Origin: Streptomyces sp. NRRL F-2664
Lineage (GTDB): Bacteria; Actinomycetota; Actinomycetes; Streptomycetales; Streptomycetaceae
Reading direction: 5' to 3'
Length of the DNA: 5,474 nt
Assembly: GCF_000719345.1 (NCBI RefSeq)
Contig: NZ_JOFX01000152.1
Coordinates: 1 to 5,474, forward strand
Shown: positions 1 to 5,392 of the stretch, piece after piece
Numbering within the stretch: position 1 is the first letter of the stretch
Layout: every line of letters begins with the position of its first letter
The notes under the pieces: generated by a model
The model's input: the letters and a program-made list of their open reading frames with translations, nothing else
Told to the model about the DNA's origin: nothing
Database searches by the model: none
Program-made: the position numbers and the translations under genes

Positions 1-87
1 TGGCGCATCCTCCGCAAAGCCCGCCTCAGCCCCAGCAGACTCACGTCAATCGCCAGAGCCATCCTCACCCTGGAGACTCACCGCTGA
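1..87 (+). pseudogene. C-terminal tail of an IS5-type DDE transposase (partial, runs off the left edge)
   Basis: The first reading frame is open from base 1 and ends at TGA 85-87. It gives WRILRKARLSPSRLT followed by a short hydrophobic helix and LETHR. This resembles the conserved end of one IS5-type transposase group, in which a 'K-[ST]-W-[KR]-I-L-R-K' segment after the catalytic Glu is followed by a C-terminal helix. Only 28 residues are visible, so the catalytic Asp and Glu residues lie outside the window and it cannot be told whether the gene is intact to the left. The element probably ends within about 15 bases of the stop, because an IS21-derived frame is recognisable from about base 99. 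Family assignment is from pattern recognition on a short tail and is moderately sure. Confidence 0.55.
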
Positions 88-98
88 AAACGCTCACT

Positions 99-263
99 GA
101 TGAGGTCAACAACAACGTCCACCGCGTGATCCGCTGGAGACCCGCAGAAGCCCTGGCAGAGGAACAGCACCGCTTGCACCGGCTGCCGGAGAATCCTTTC
201 ACCGCGGCACTGGGAACCACCCGCCGGGTCGCCAACGACGCGACGATATCGGTTGATTCAGTG
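99..263 (+). pseudogene. IS21-family IstA transposase fragment (C-terminal region)
   Basis: In the third frame the translation reads DEVNNNVHRVIRWRPAEALA, then EEQHRLHRLPENPF and GTTRRVANDATISVDSV. This matches the region after the DDE core of IS21 IstA proteins: the 'N.R.HR.TRR.PAE.L.EER..L.PLP' segment followed by 'TR.V..D.T.SV.G..YSVP'. The N-terminal HTH and the whole catalytic core are missing, and the normal continuation 'YSVP' is replaced at about base 264 by ISL3-type sequence in the same frame. It is therefore a dead fragment of about 55 codons. A GTG at 126 could start a chimeric ORF, but no ribosome-binding site supports it. The matching helper gene istB normally lies just downstream on the same strand; here its remnant is on the opposite strand. 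Confidence 0.6.
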
Positions 264-475
264 GCCGTGCGGCGCCCTCCACGCAAGCCCTCCACCCTCG
301 ATCCCAACCTCGACTACCTGCAACAGCGCTGGGACGAGGGACAGCACAGCGCGAAGGTCCTGCACGAAGAACTGCAGCCCAAGGGCTACCTCGGCCACTA
401 CCAGCGCGTGAGATGGCCGTCGCACCGCTCAGGCGGGGCCTGCCCCCTGGACGAGCCACGCGAGCGTCCGGATGG
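264..475 (+). pseudogene. ISL3-family transposase fragment
   Basis: Directly after the IstA piece the frame continues with RRPPRKPSTLDPNLDYLQQR, then W-DEGQHSAKVLHEELQPKGY. This resembles the HTH-containing linker of actinobacterial ISL3 transposases ('RKP..L.P...YL..RW.EG...A..L..E....GY.G'). Around base 413 the recognisable sequence jumps to frame 2 (MAVAPLRRGLP) and at about 446 returns to frame 3 (PLDEPRERP), so at least two compensating indels are present. Neither the zinc-binding N-terminus nor the DDE domain is visible. After about 475 similarity fades; the remaining open frame to 581 looks like unselected sequence. The fragment is non-functional. The family call rests on motif memory and is fairly confident. 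Confidence 0.55.
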
Positions 476-590
476 TGTCCCTTCTCATGGTGTAGCCGAT
501 CAAGGTGCGGGACTGCGCGGGCGGGTGTGCGGGGCGCACTTCTGTTGGGGCCTGCCGCTTCACGTAACTGTTTATTGGTGAATGCGCAGT

Positions 591-976
591 TCAGCCGTGG
601 GGAGTGCTTGCCTGCCGCTTGGCGGTGGTGCTGGCGAGACGGAACTAGCGTGCCGCTCTCGATGATGTGGGCCCCGAAGGTGAGCCGGTCGACGGTGGCC
701 TGGCAGAAGCGATCGCAATCGCGTGCCGTTCCTCACGATCGGTGAAAATCTGGAAGAGCAGTTCCGGCGCGGTGCCGGTCGAGCTTGCCCGCCCGTACTA
801 CTTCTTGACCGTGCGGCCCAGCTGCTCGTCTCCAGCGGCTTCGGCCAGCTCGTTGACCACGTTCGCCGCTCGTGTAGCGGACACGGCCGCCGGCCTCGGC
901 GATGCGGTGCCCAGGCCGATCAGCAGGTGGGATTTGCCGGTGTCGGAGTGCCCCCCAGCCCAGCAGGCGCGCACTC
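591..976 (-). pseudogene. Decayed IS21-family helper ATPase (IstB-like)
   Basis: Read on the minus strand from about 976, the translation gives a degenerate Walker A (GHSDTGKSHLLIGLG), ANVVNELAEAAGDEQL, a TAG stop after VKK, then ELLFQIFTDREER, IAIAS, QATVDRLTFGAHIIESGT and FRLASTTAKRQASTPHG before TGA at 593-591. These are in the correct order for IstB, the AAA+ helper of IS21 transposition. The pieces lie in different frames, so there are several frameshifts. Segments are also lost: the Walker B stretch (normally 'LL.IDELGY') between YGR and LDRH, and the part between IAIAS and the VDR segment. The N-terminal domain before Walker A is absent. The gene cannot make a working ATPase. It abuts the 3' end of the response regulator (stop at 1000), which suggests a deletion or insertion boundary there. 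Confidence 0.72.
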
Positions 977-999
977 CGACCCCCGGGTCTGGTATGACT

Positions 1000-1647
1000 C
1001 TATTCTACCAAGCCTCTCCGCATTCCCTCGGCGACAGCCGCCGCACGGTCTGATACGCCGAGCTTCTCATAGAGGCGAGCGGTATGAGTCTTCACAGTGC
1101 TGACGCCGATGAAGAGTTCCTGCGCTACCTGTGGGATGCTCAACCCGCGGGCGAATGCTTTGAGCACCTGCCCTTCTCGCTCACTAAGGATCGGCCCGGC
1201 GCGATCGGCTCTCATACGTATTTCCCCGGCCAACGCCCCTGTCAACTCGTCGGGGATTACAGTATACCCTCTAGCTATTTTCGCGACCGCCTCAACTACA
1301 TCTGCACGGCTAGCATCCTTGGGAAGATATCCAGCTGCCCCTTCCTCGATCGCCTGGAATACTACCGAGCTTTCCGTTATGGCGGATAGGAGCAATATCC
1401 TCGTTCTCAATGAGTCACGAGTGGCGGCATGAACGATCCCCAATCCGTCCATGCCGGGCATTCGGTAATCAATTATCGCCACATCTGGATCGTGCTGCTT
1501 GATCGCAGCAAGTGCAGACGGACCATCGTCTGCCTCTCCCACAACGTCAACCCTGCCGCTGAGAGTCAGGCCTCGCACTGTGCCCTCGCGGTATATCGGG
1601 TGATCGTCTGCCACTACAACCCTGATTTTGGCGTCAGTCGTGGCCAT
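1000..1647 (-). CDS. Orphan NarL/FixJ-family response regulator (REC + LuxR-type HTH)
   Basis: The 215-residue product is a standard two-domain response regulator: a receiver domain (about residues 8-122) that is phosphorylated by a histidine kinase, and a C-terminal LuxR-type helix-turn-helix (about 152-213) that binds DNA. The receiver keeps its acidic pair D14/D15, phospho-acceptor D60 in IIDYRMPGMDG, S88 in LLLSA and K110 in YLPKDA. The HTH region runs from LSEREGQVL through GVSTVKTHTARLYEKLGV. ATG 1647 is chosen because the receiver begins seven residues later and AGAGGA lies 8 bases upstream; the open frame extends to 1815, but that extension has no domain-like sequence. There is no sensor kinase next to it, although such regulators are usually paired. 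Codons are atypical: about 127 of 215 third positions are G or C (hand count), with ATA, AGA, TTG and CTA present, whereas streptomycete genes usually run near 90%. This suggests acquired DNA. No TTA codon is present. Its target is unknown. Confidence 0.93.
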   Translation of the reverse strand: MATTDAKIRVVVADDHPIYREGTVRGLTLSGRVDVVGEADDGPSALAAIKQHDPDVAIIDYRMPGMDGLGIVHAATRDSLRTRILLLSAITESSVVFQAIEEGAAGYLPKDASRADVVEAVAKIARGYTVIPDELTGALAGEIRMRADRAGPILSEREGQVLKAFARGLSIPQVAQELFIGVSTVKTHTARLYEKLGVSDRAAAVAEGMRRGLVE

Positions 1648-2289
1648 CCGTGTCGTCCTCTCAAGGGAACTTCCGCATGACGGCAGTCGGCCTAGGAAGT
1701 ATAGCTCGGAGCCTTGCATTGCGCTCGTGCAATGCCCTGATCGGCGTTGTTCCAGGTAGCCGGGGTCTGTTGAGCACCAGCGACAAGCCACCACCCGCGG
1801 CTCGAAAACCGACACTGCGCGGATCTATTTAGGCAGCACGGGTGAGTCGCTGGGTTCGCACAGGCTGCACGACGAGGTTGCCCCGCCGCCCTTGTACCCC
1901 GAGTGGGGTAAGAAGCTCTACAGACCTTTGTATAGCCGACCCGGCCTTCCATACCTGCGACGTCCGGAAACGAGCCCGCGGCGAAACCCACATTCTGGCC
2001 CCCACACTCGCCTGCCAACGCATCAGCGCCCTGCTCGCATACTCCGCGACGGCACCTTGTACGAATGCCCCCGAAGTCACTCTCGCCGCATGAGCAGCCC
2101 AATTCCCGGCACCACGTCCTTGACGAAGGAAATAAGCCCCCATTACGGCCTGGCCTACCTTCGCAGCCACGACCCGCTCGCACAGTCCGCTGCCGACTTC
2201 GGATATATGTCGGCACCGCCCATGCCTTATCACGGCCGTTGTCGAGCACTTGTCCCGCCAGGCACCCGGACCGCGGCGGATCCTGCGGT
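1648..2289. other. Long stretch without a supportable gene
   Basis: Apart from the regulator's leader and promoter-like site, I recognise no gene here. A minus-strand frame is open from 2449 to 1829, and plus-strand frames are open over 1842-2093 and 1892-2395. None gives a recognisable motif, a convincing ribosome-binding site or consistent codon bias. A small perfect stem (TACCCC-gagt-GGGGTA, 1895-1910) is the only other local structure noticed. No tRNA-like T-loop or CRISPR-type repeats were seen. It may be degraded IS or flanking DNA. Confidence 0.4.
1698..1735 (-). promoter_or_regulatory. Putative promoter/operator of the response regulator: inverted repeat next to a -10-like hexamer
   Basis: On the minus strand, GCATTGC-N6-GCAATGC (positions 1735-1716) is a perfect 7-bp inverted repeat with a 6-bp spacer. 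TATACT, close to the sigma-70 -10 consensus, follows 12 bases later at 1703-1698, about 50 bases before the ATG at 1647. There is no good -35 at normal distance: TTGCAC inside the repeat would need a 23-base spacer. The repeat therefore covers the -35 zone, where an activator or autoregulator could bind. The inverted repeat is seen directly; its role as an operator is inferred. Confidence 0.4.
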
Positions 2290-2463
2290 GAAGCCGACCC
2301 TGAATGCGACCGGCCCCACGGGACACCCGCCGAGCGCGACCGTGCCGGCACCAGCCGGGCCGAATTCTCCCGGAAGCACCGTCCTCACGGCGTGAACGTG
2401 CAAGTCGCGGCCGACCCCGCCGGCAACCTGCTGTGGATCCCGCCCACACCGCCTGGCCAATGA
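2290..2463 (+). pseudogene. Internal fragment of an IS5-type DDE transposase
   Basis: In frame 1 the translation reads ECDRPHGTPAERDRAG, then FSRKHRPHGVNVQVAADPAG, then NLLWIPPTPPG before a TGA at 2461-2463. This is the segment around and after the first catalytic Asp of a group of IS5-type transposases, typically 'DGTL...DR...YS.KHR.HG.N.QV..DP.G.LLW.S.ALPG..HD'. The Asp-bearing start and everything after LPG are missing or unrecognisable, so it is a dead piece of about 58 codons. It ends where the IS701 remnant begins, suggesting truncation by that insertion or a later deletion. The tail at 1-87 is of the same general type and orientation and could come from a related copy. Confidence 0.6.
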
Positions 2464-2478
2464 GGTGTCGGAGGAGGT

Positions 2479-2507
2479 CCAGGGCCTGGTAAAGGGTCAG
2501 GCCCTGG
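2479..2507 (-). terminator. Stem-loop at the 3' end of the IS701-type gene
   Basis: CCAGGGCCTG (2479-2488) and CAGGCCCTGG (2498-2507) form a perfect 10-bp GC-rich stem with a 9-base loop, and the stop codon of the IS701 remnant (2499-2497) lies inside it. There is no U-tract on either strand, so it would be a Streptomyces-style stem-only terminator or a structure that blocks read-through into the element. It could also act in both directions. Confidence 0.5.
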
Positions 2508-3282
2508 CAGGGGCTCTTGGGGTCCTCCGCTGTTCGGTCAGCAACGGGTGGGCGGCGGTGACGAGGGTGACGTGCCGGTGCCAGCCGGTGAACGAGCGAG
2601 CGGTCTTCAGCTCGCGGTGCTCGATGCGCCAGCGGGCTTTCGCCAGGCGGACGAGGTCTGTGGCGGGGATGTCGGCGGCAGGTTCGAGATCCAGTACTTC
2701 ACCGGTTCGGCCTCTTCCTCGGGCCACTGCGCGATCAGCCGGGTAAGCGGGATCCTGCCCTCCGCTGTCGGTTTGTAGCCGGTCATTGCGGCTTTGACCT
2801 GCAGACGTAGCCCTGCCGCGGTCTTCCAGGCCTCGGCGGAAGTCGGCGTTGGCGCCGTAGCCGGTGTCCGCGACCAGGACAGCGGGCCGCAGCCCGTTGC
2901 TGGCGAGTTCATCGAGCATGTCCAGCGCGAGCTCTTGGGGCGGTGGTAGGCGGTGTCGGAGGCGGCGTGGACGCTACGCCGATCTGGCAGCTGCCGACCT
3001 GGCCCAGGGTGCCCGATTACTGCCGGGCCACCCCGGGCGAGGCACGTCCGTCCTTGGGAAAGCCGGTGTCGTCCACCACCCACACCTGCGGCCGCACCGC
3101 CGACGCCGCCCGCCATGCCAGCCGGGCCCGCACCTCCTCGACCGGCCAGGGCGAGAACATCATGAACCGCTGCAACTGCTGAAAGCCTTCGCCCGCTGAT
3201 CCCGCCGCACCAACGGCACGAACACCTAGCAAGCGAACTCCTCCAACCGGCCCCGCACCGCAGCAAGCTCCCCAGCCCGCAT
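2497..3282 (-). pseudogene. Decayed IS701-family transposase
   Basis: Reading down from ATG 3282, the product begins MRAGELAAVRGRLEEFAC, hits TAG (3228-3226), then continues VFVPLVRRDQRAKAF. In a second frame follow FQQLQRFMMFSPWPVEEVRA and VWVVDDTGFPKDGRASPGVA (first Asp region), then TAA, SGTLGQVGSCQIGV and, after another shift, SVHAASDTA. Later pieces are LRPAVLVADTGYGANADF (second Asp region), GYKPTAEGRIPLTRLIAQWP, YWISNLP, LVRLAKARWRIEHRELK (catalytic Glu) and GWHRHVTLVTAAH before TGA 2499-2497. The order matches IS701 transposases, but at least four frameshifts, two stops and internal deletions are present: one between RAKA and FQQ, one after SVHAASDTA, and one around RELK. The remnant is about 260 codons against roughly 400 for intact members. 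It is non-functional. Confidence 0.8.
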
Positions 3283-3337
3283 ACAGCCAGCTAACTACCA
3301 GACACCCACCGCGACAAGACCAGCTGACAAAGCACTA

Positions 3338-3360
3338 TTAGGCCGTGTCCGATGGTTCCT
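3338..3360 (+). mobile_element. Candidate left end of the IS5-family element, abutting the IS701 remnant
   Basis: The sequence GGCCGTGTCC at 3341-3350 lies about 30-50 bases before the transposase start, where an IS5 terminal repeat is expected. It is preceded by TTAG (3338-3341), which fits the YTAR target preference of IS701-type elements and may mark the IS701 boundary. No matching inverted copy (GGACACGGCC) is found after the transposase stop, so the end is inferred from position and resemblance only. Confidence 0.35.
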
Positions 3361-3370
3361 GTGACTCGCA

Positions 3371-4276
3371 TTGCGCTGGATCGTTTCGGTCGGTGTGGGG
3401 CGAGGTGATCTTTCAGATGACGAGTGGATGCGGCTGGAGCGGCATCTGCCGCGTAACCGCGGCCGGGGCGGGCGCTGGCAGTGCCACCGTCGGGTGATCA
3501 ACGGGATTCTCTTCCGGCAGCGGACCGGACTGCCCTGGCGTGATCTGCCACCGCAGTTCGGCAAGTGGAAGACAGTTCACGATCGTCATCGCAGATGGTC
3601 GGCGGACGGCACCTGGGAGAAGATCCTGCGCGCCGTCCAGGCCGACGCTGATGCAGAGGGCCGAATCGACTGGAGCATGGTGAGCGTCGACTCGACCTCG
3701 TGCCGAGCACACCAGCACGCAGCTGGTGCCCTCACCCGCGCGCCACGAATTCCAGGCCGCCGCAGGCGCCCGGCCAGACACCGTTCCGATGAGGGCCTGG
3801 GCCGTTCCCGGGGAGGGCTGAACTGCAAAATCCATCTAGCCAGCGAGGGAGGCCGTCGCCCGTTGGCTTTCGTCATCACGCCCGGACAGTGGGGCGATGC
3901 CCCGCAGTTCATACCCGTGCTCGAACAGGTCAAAGTCCCAAGGCCAGGCGGCGGCCGCCCACGCACCCGACCCGACCACGTCGGAGGCGACAAAGCGTAT
4001 TCCTCGCGCCGAAACCGCCGATACCTGCGGCGTCGGCAGATCAAGCACACGATCCCTGAACCCAGGGACCAGCGAGCCAACCGCCAACGACGGGGCAGCA
4101 AGGGCGGCCGGCCCACCGGCTTCGACACAACAATCTACCGGCGGCGCAACGAGGTCGAGCGCACCATCAACCGGCTCAAGACGTTCCGCGCGGTCGCCAC
4201 CCGCTACGACAAGAGGGCCTACGTCTTCCACGGGACGGTCACGGTCGCGGCGATCCGGCTCTGGCTCCGCCCGTGA
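3371..4276 (+). CDS. IS5-family (IS427-like) DDE transposase, apparently intact
   Basis: The 301-residue product (numbered from TTG 3371) is a cut-and-paste transposase. An N-terminal DUF4096-like domain (about 13-95) contains DLSDDEWMRLERHLP and GILFRQRTGLPWRDLP. The DDE_Tnp_1 core carries D107 in VSVDSTSCRAHQH, D207 in VGGDKAYSS and E263 in the Y-(2)-R-(3)-E-(6)-K signature (Y256, R259, E263, K270; YRRRNEVERTINRLK), followed by FRAVATRYDKRA. Length and motif set are normal and I see no stop or frameshift. The start is uncertain: TTG 3371 opens the frame, but GTG 3395 (VGRGDLSDDEW) fits the usual family start better; neither has a clear ribosome-binding site. The stop lies only 15 bases from that of the convergent SUKH-type gene, and no right terminal repeat is seen, so the element as a whole may be truncated and unable to move by itself. 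Confidence 0.9.
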   Translation: MRWIVSVGVGRGDLSDDEWMRLERHLPRNRGRGGRWQCHRRVINGILFRQRTGLPWRDLPPQFGKWKTVHDRHRRWSADGTWEKILRAVQADADAEGRIDWSMVSVDSTSCRAHQHAAGALTRAPRIPGRRRRPARHRSDEGLGRSRGGLNCKIHLASEGGRRPLAFVITPGQWGDAPQFIPVLEQVKVPRPGGGRPRTRPDHVGGDKAYSSRRNRRYLRRRQIKHTIPEPRDQRANRQRRGSKGGRPTGFDTTIYRRRNEVERTINRLKTFRAVATRYDKRAYVFHGTVTVAAIRLWLRP

Positions 4277-4291
4277 CCGCCACAGCCTCGC

Positions 4292-4801
4292 CTACTGGTC
4301 TTCCGGGACCAGGACACCGAGCTCGACTTCCTCAAAAACGCGTGGCCACCAGGATTCCTCATCGTCGAACACCCTCGGATCGCACTGCCGGGCCCGTTCG
4401 ATCACGTCCTCGACGTAGTCCTCGTAGCCGTCGTCCGCGTCGCTCCTTCCGGAGCCGATGAACGCCTCCCACACCTCCAGGACGTTCTGCAGACCAGCAA
4501 CCGAAGAGTTGACCAGCCCGTATTGCTGTTCCCCATCGCTGTCATAGCCGCGGACCATCCGGACTTCGCCGCTGTCGATCAGCAGCCAGTACGTGTTCAC
4601 GCCGTCCTCGAACGCGCCGAGGCATACCGCCCGACCCGGCGGAAGGTCGCGGACCTCCAGCTACCGACCCGAGTCCCGCACGAACATGCGGTTGCAGTCG
4701 GCCGGAAGGCCTTGTTCGCCCAGCCCAGACACCGCCTAGCGGCCCACACCCAGGCGCGCGAGAGAACTCGCGTCATACGACAGCCACTGCGCGCTCGACA
4801 A
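4292..4801 (-). pseudogene. SUKH-type (SUKH-4-like) immunity-family gene interrupted by two in-frame TAG codons
   Basis: Read from TTG 4801 (start MSSAQWLSYDASSLARLGV), one frame runs 169 codons to TAG 4294-4292 with no shift. It contains only two stops, TAG at codon 22 (4738-4736) and TAG at codon 47 (4663-4661). Recognisable parts are GLPADCNRMFVRD, LPPGRAVCLGAFEDG, TYWLLIDSGEVRMV, GLVNSSVAGLQNVLEVWEAF, YEDYVEDVIERARQCDP and ESWWPRVFEEVELGVL. The VNSS, DP and WW..+EE pattern resembles SUKH-4 proteins, which in polymorphic-toxin systems often neutralise toxins; no toxin gene is nearby. GGGGGG lies 6 bases before the TTG. If the TAGs terminate, only an internal start such as GTG 4600 could yield a 102-residue C-terminal half. 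Both stops sit where Glu (GAG) would be natural (GR-E-AV, GR-E-LEV), but that is inferred. Family identity is moderately sure. Confidence 0.62.
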
Positions 4802-5226
4802 CCGGCACCCCCCTACTCGATCCGTCCCGCCGATCCTCTCAGACCCTGCGGACGACCCATCGGACAGGACCTAGGCCGACTCCGAGCGTACGTCCTCCGC
4901 ATCACGCTCCTAATAAATAGCATCCGAGCCGGTCAACCGCCTCCAGCGGAAGCGCGCTGAAGGCACTAGCCACCCGATCAAAGCAACCATGTCTTGCGCG
5001 CGCCGACCCCGCAAAAATGCGCTGTCTCCCACCCTTCCGAAACTTCAAGATCAGCCGGAGCTGGAGCCTCCGCCCACCACGCCGAGCAAGCCGGTGAACC
5101 TGTGCCGACGCATGCGTCCTCCACTCAGCTACTAAGGCGGCCCAAGCCGGAGGATGTGCGGCGGACATAGACGTCCGACGAAGAGCAGCCGATGAGATGC
5201 TTCGACCCGTTAGAAAAGGTGCTCCA
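4802..5226. other. Stretch without a supportable gene between the SUKH-type gene and the small ORF
   Basis: A minus-strand frame is open over 4902-5402, but its translation shows no motif, its start region overlaps the 5' end of secD, and its composition (many Arg, Ser and Ala) is typical of an antisense frame in GC-rich DNA. No remnant of yajC, the usual neighbour of secD, was recognised in any frame. A weak 5-bp inverted repeat (CGGAC-N6-GTCCG, 5162-5177) was noted. No RNA gene was recognised. Confidence 0.4.
4907..4936 (-). promoter_or_regulatory. Promoter-like pair upstream of the SUKH-type gene
   Basis: On the minus strand TTGACC (4936-4931) and TAGGAG (4912-4907) are separated by 18 bases that include an AT-rich patch (TATTTAT), unusual for this region. 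They resemble streptomycete vegetative -35 (TTGACN) and -10 (TAGNNT) elements, although the final T of the -10 is missing. The pair points at the SUKH-type gene, whose TTG start is about 105 bases downstream. Function is inferred. Confidence 0.3.
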
Positions 5227-5343
5227 ATGAAAGAGAACCGCCTTGCTGCAGCGTTTCCGCAGTTAGCGGGAACTACTTCAGGCAGGCATGAACTTCTACT
5301 GGCACGGGTTTTGGTTGGTGCGACCAGCAGCAACGCGGGATGA
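5227..5343 (+). CDS. Small ORF (38 aa) just upstream of secD, unknown
   Basis: ATG 5227 opens a 38-codon frame ending at TGA 5341-5343. AAGG at 5216-5219, within AAAAGGT and about 7 bases before the ATG, is a good ribosome-binding site. The product begins MKENRLAAAFPQLAG and has a short hydrophobic run (LLLARVLVGA, about residues 24-33), too short for a confident membrane helix. Codon 13 is TTA, the rare bldA-dependent codon in Streptomyces. The stop is 49 bases before the secD GTG. It could be a leader peptide, the broken N-terminus of a lost gene, or chance. I do not recognise it. Confidence 0.3.
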   Translation: MKENRLAAAFPQLAGTTSGRHELLLARVLVGATSSNAG

Positions 5344-5376
5344 TCTTCTGGTAGGAACATCTGGGTCACACAAAGC

Positions 5377-5383
5377 AGGGAGA
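5377..5383 (+). promoter_or_regulatory. Ribosome-binding site of secD
   Basis: AGGGAGA lies about 9 bases before GTG 5393 and supports that start over other in-frame options. Confidence 0.6.
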
Positions 5384-5392
5384 AACGACAAG

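Noticed and set aside
550..620. 11-base direct repeat GCCTGCCGCTT at 550-560 and 610-620
   Set aside because: One copy is within the istB coding remnant. IS21 ends carry repeated sites, but two short copies in GC-rich DNA are not enough to claim this.
879..888. GGACACGGCC, exact reverse complement of the candidate IS5 left end at 3341-3350
   Set aside because: It lies inside the istB remnant, where it encodes the expected Gly-Arg-Val stretch, far from and on the wrong side of the transposase, so it is most likely coincidence.
990..1010. TGGTA...TACCA inverted repeat at the response regulator stop as a terminator
   Set aside because: Five-bp arms with an 11-base AT-rich loop and no U-tract are too weak.
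1000..1815. Longer response regulator starting at 1815
   Set aside because: The extra 56 residues have no domain-like sequence and cross the inverted repeat and -10-like hexamer. ATG 1647 has a good ribosome-binding site and fits the normal receiver start.
3836..4231. Long minus-strand frames opposite the IS5 transposase
   Set aside because: They are antisense shadows of a clearly coding plus-strand gene with complete catalytic motifs.
5051..5113. 20-codon minus-strand ORF with GGAGG before ATG 5113 (MRRHRFTGLLGVVGG...)
   Set aside because: The spacing between GGAGG and ATG is short, the ORF is tiny, and it leads nowhere. It could be a truncated signal peptide, but there is too little to support it.
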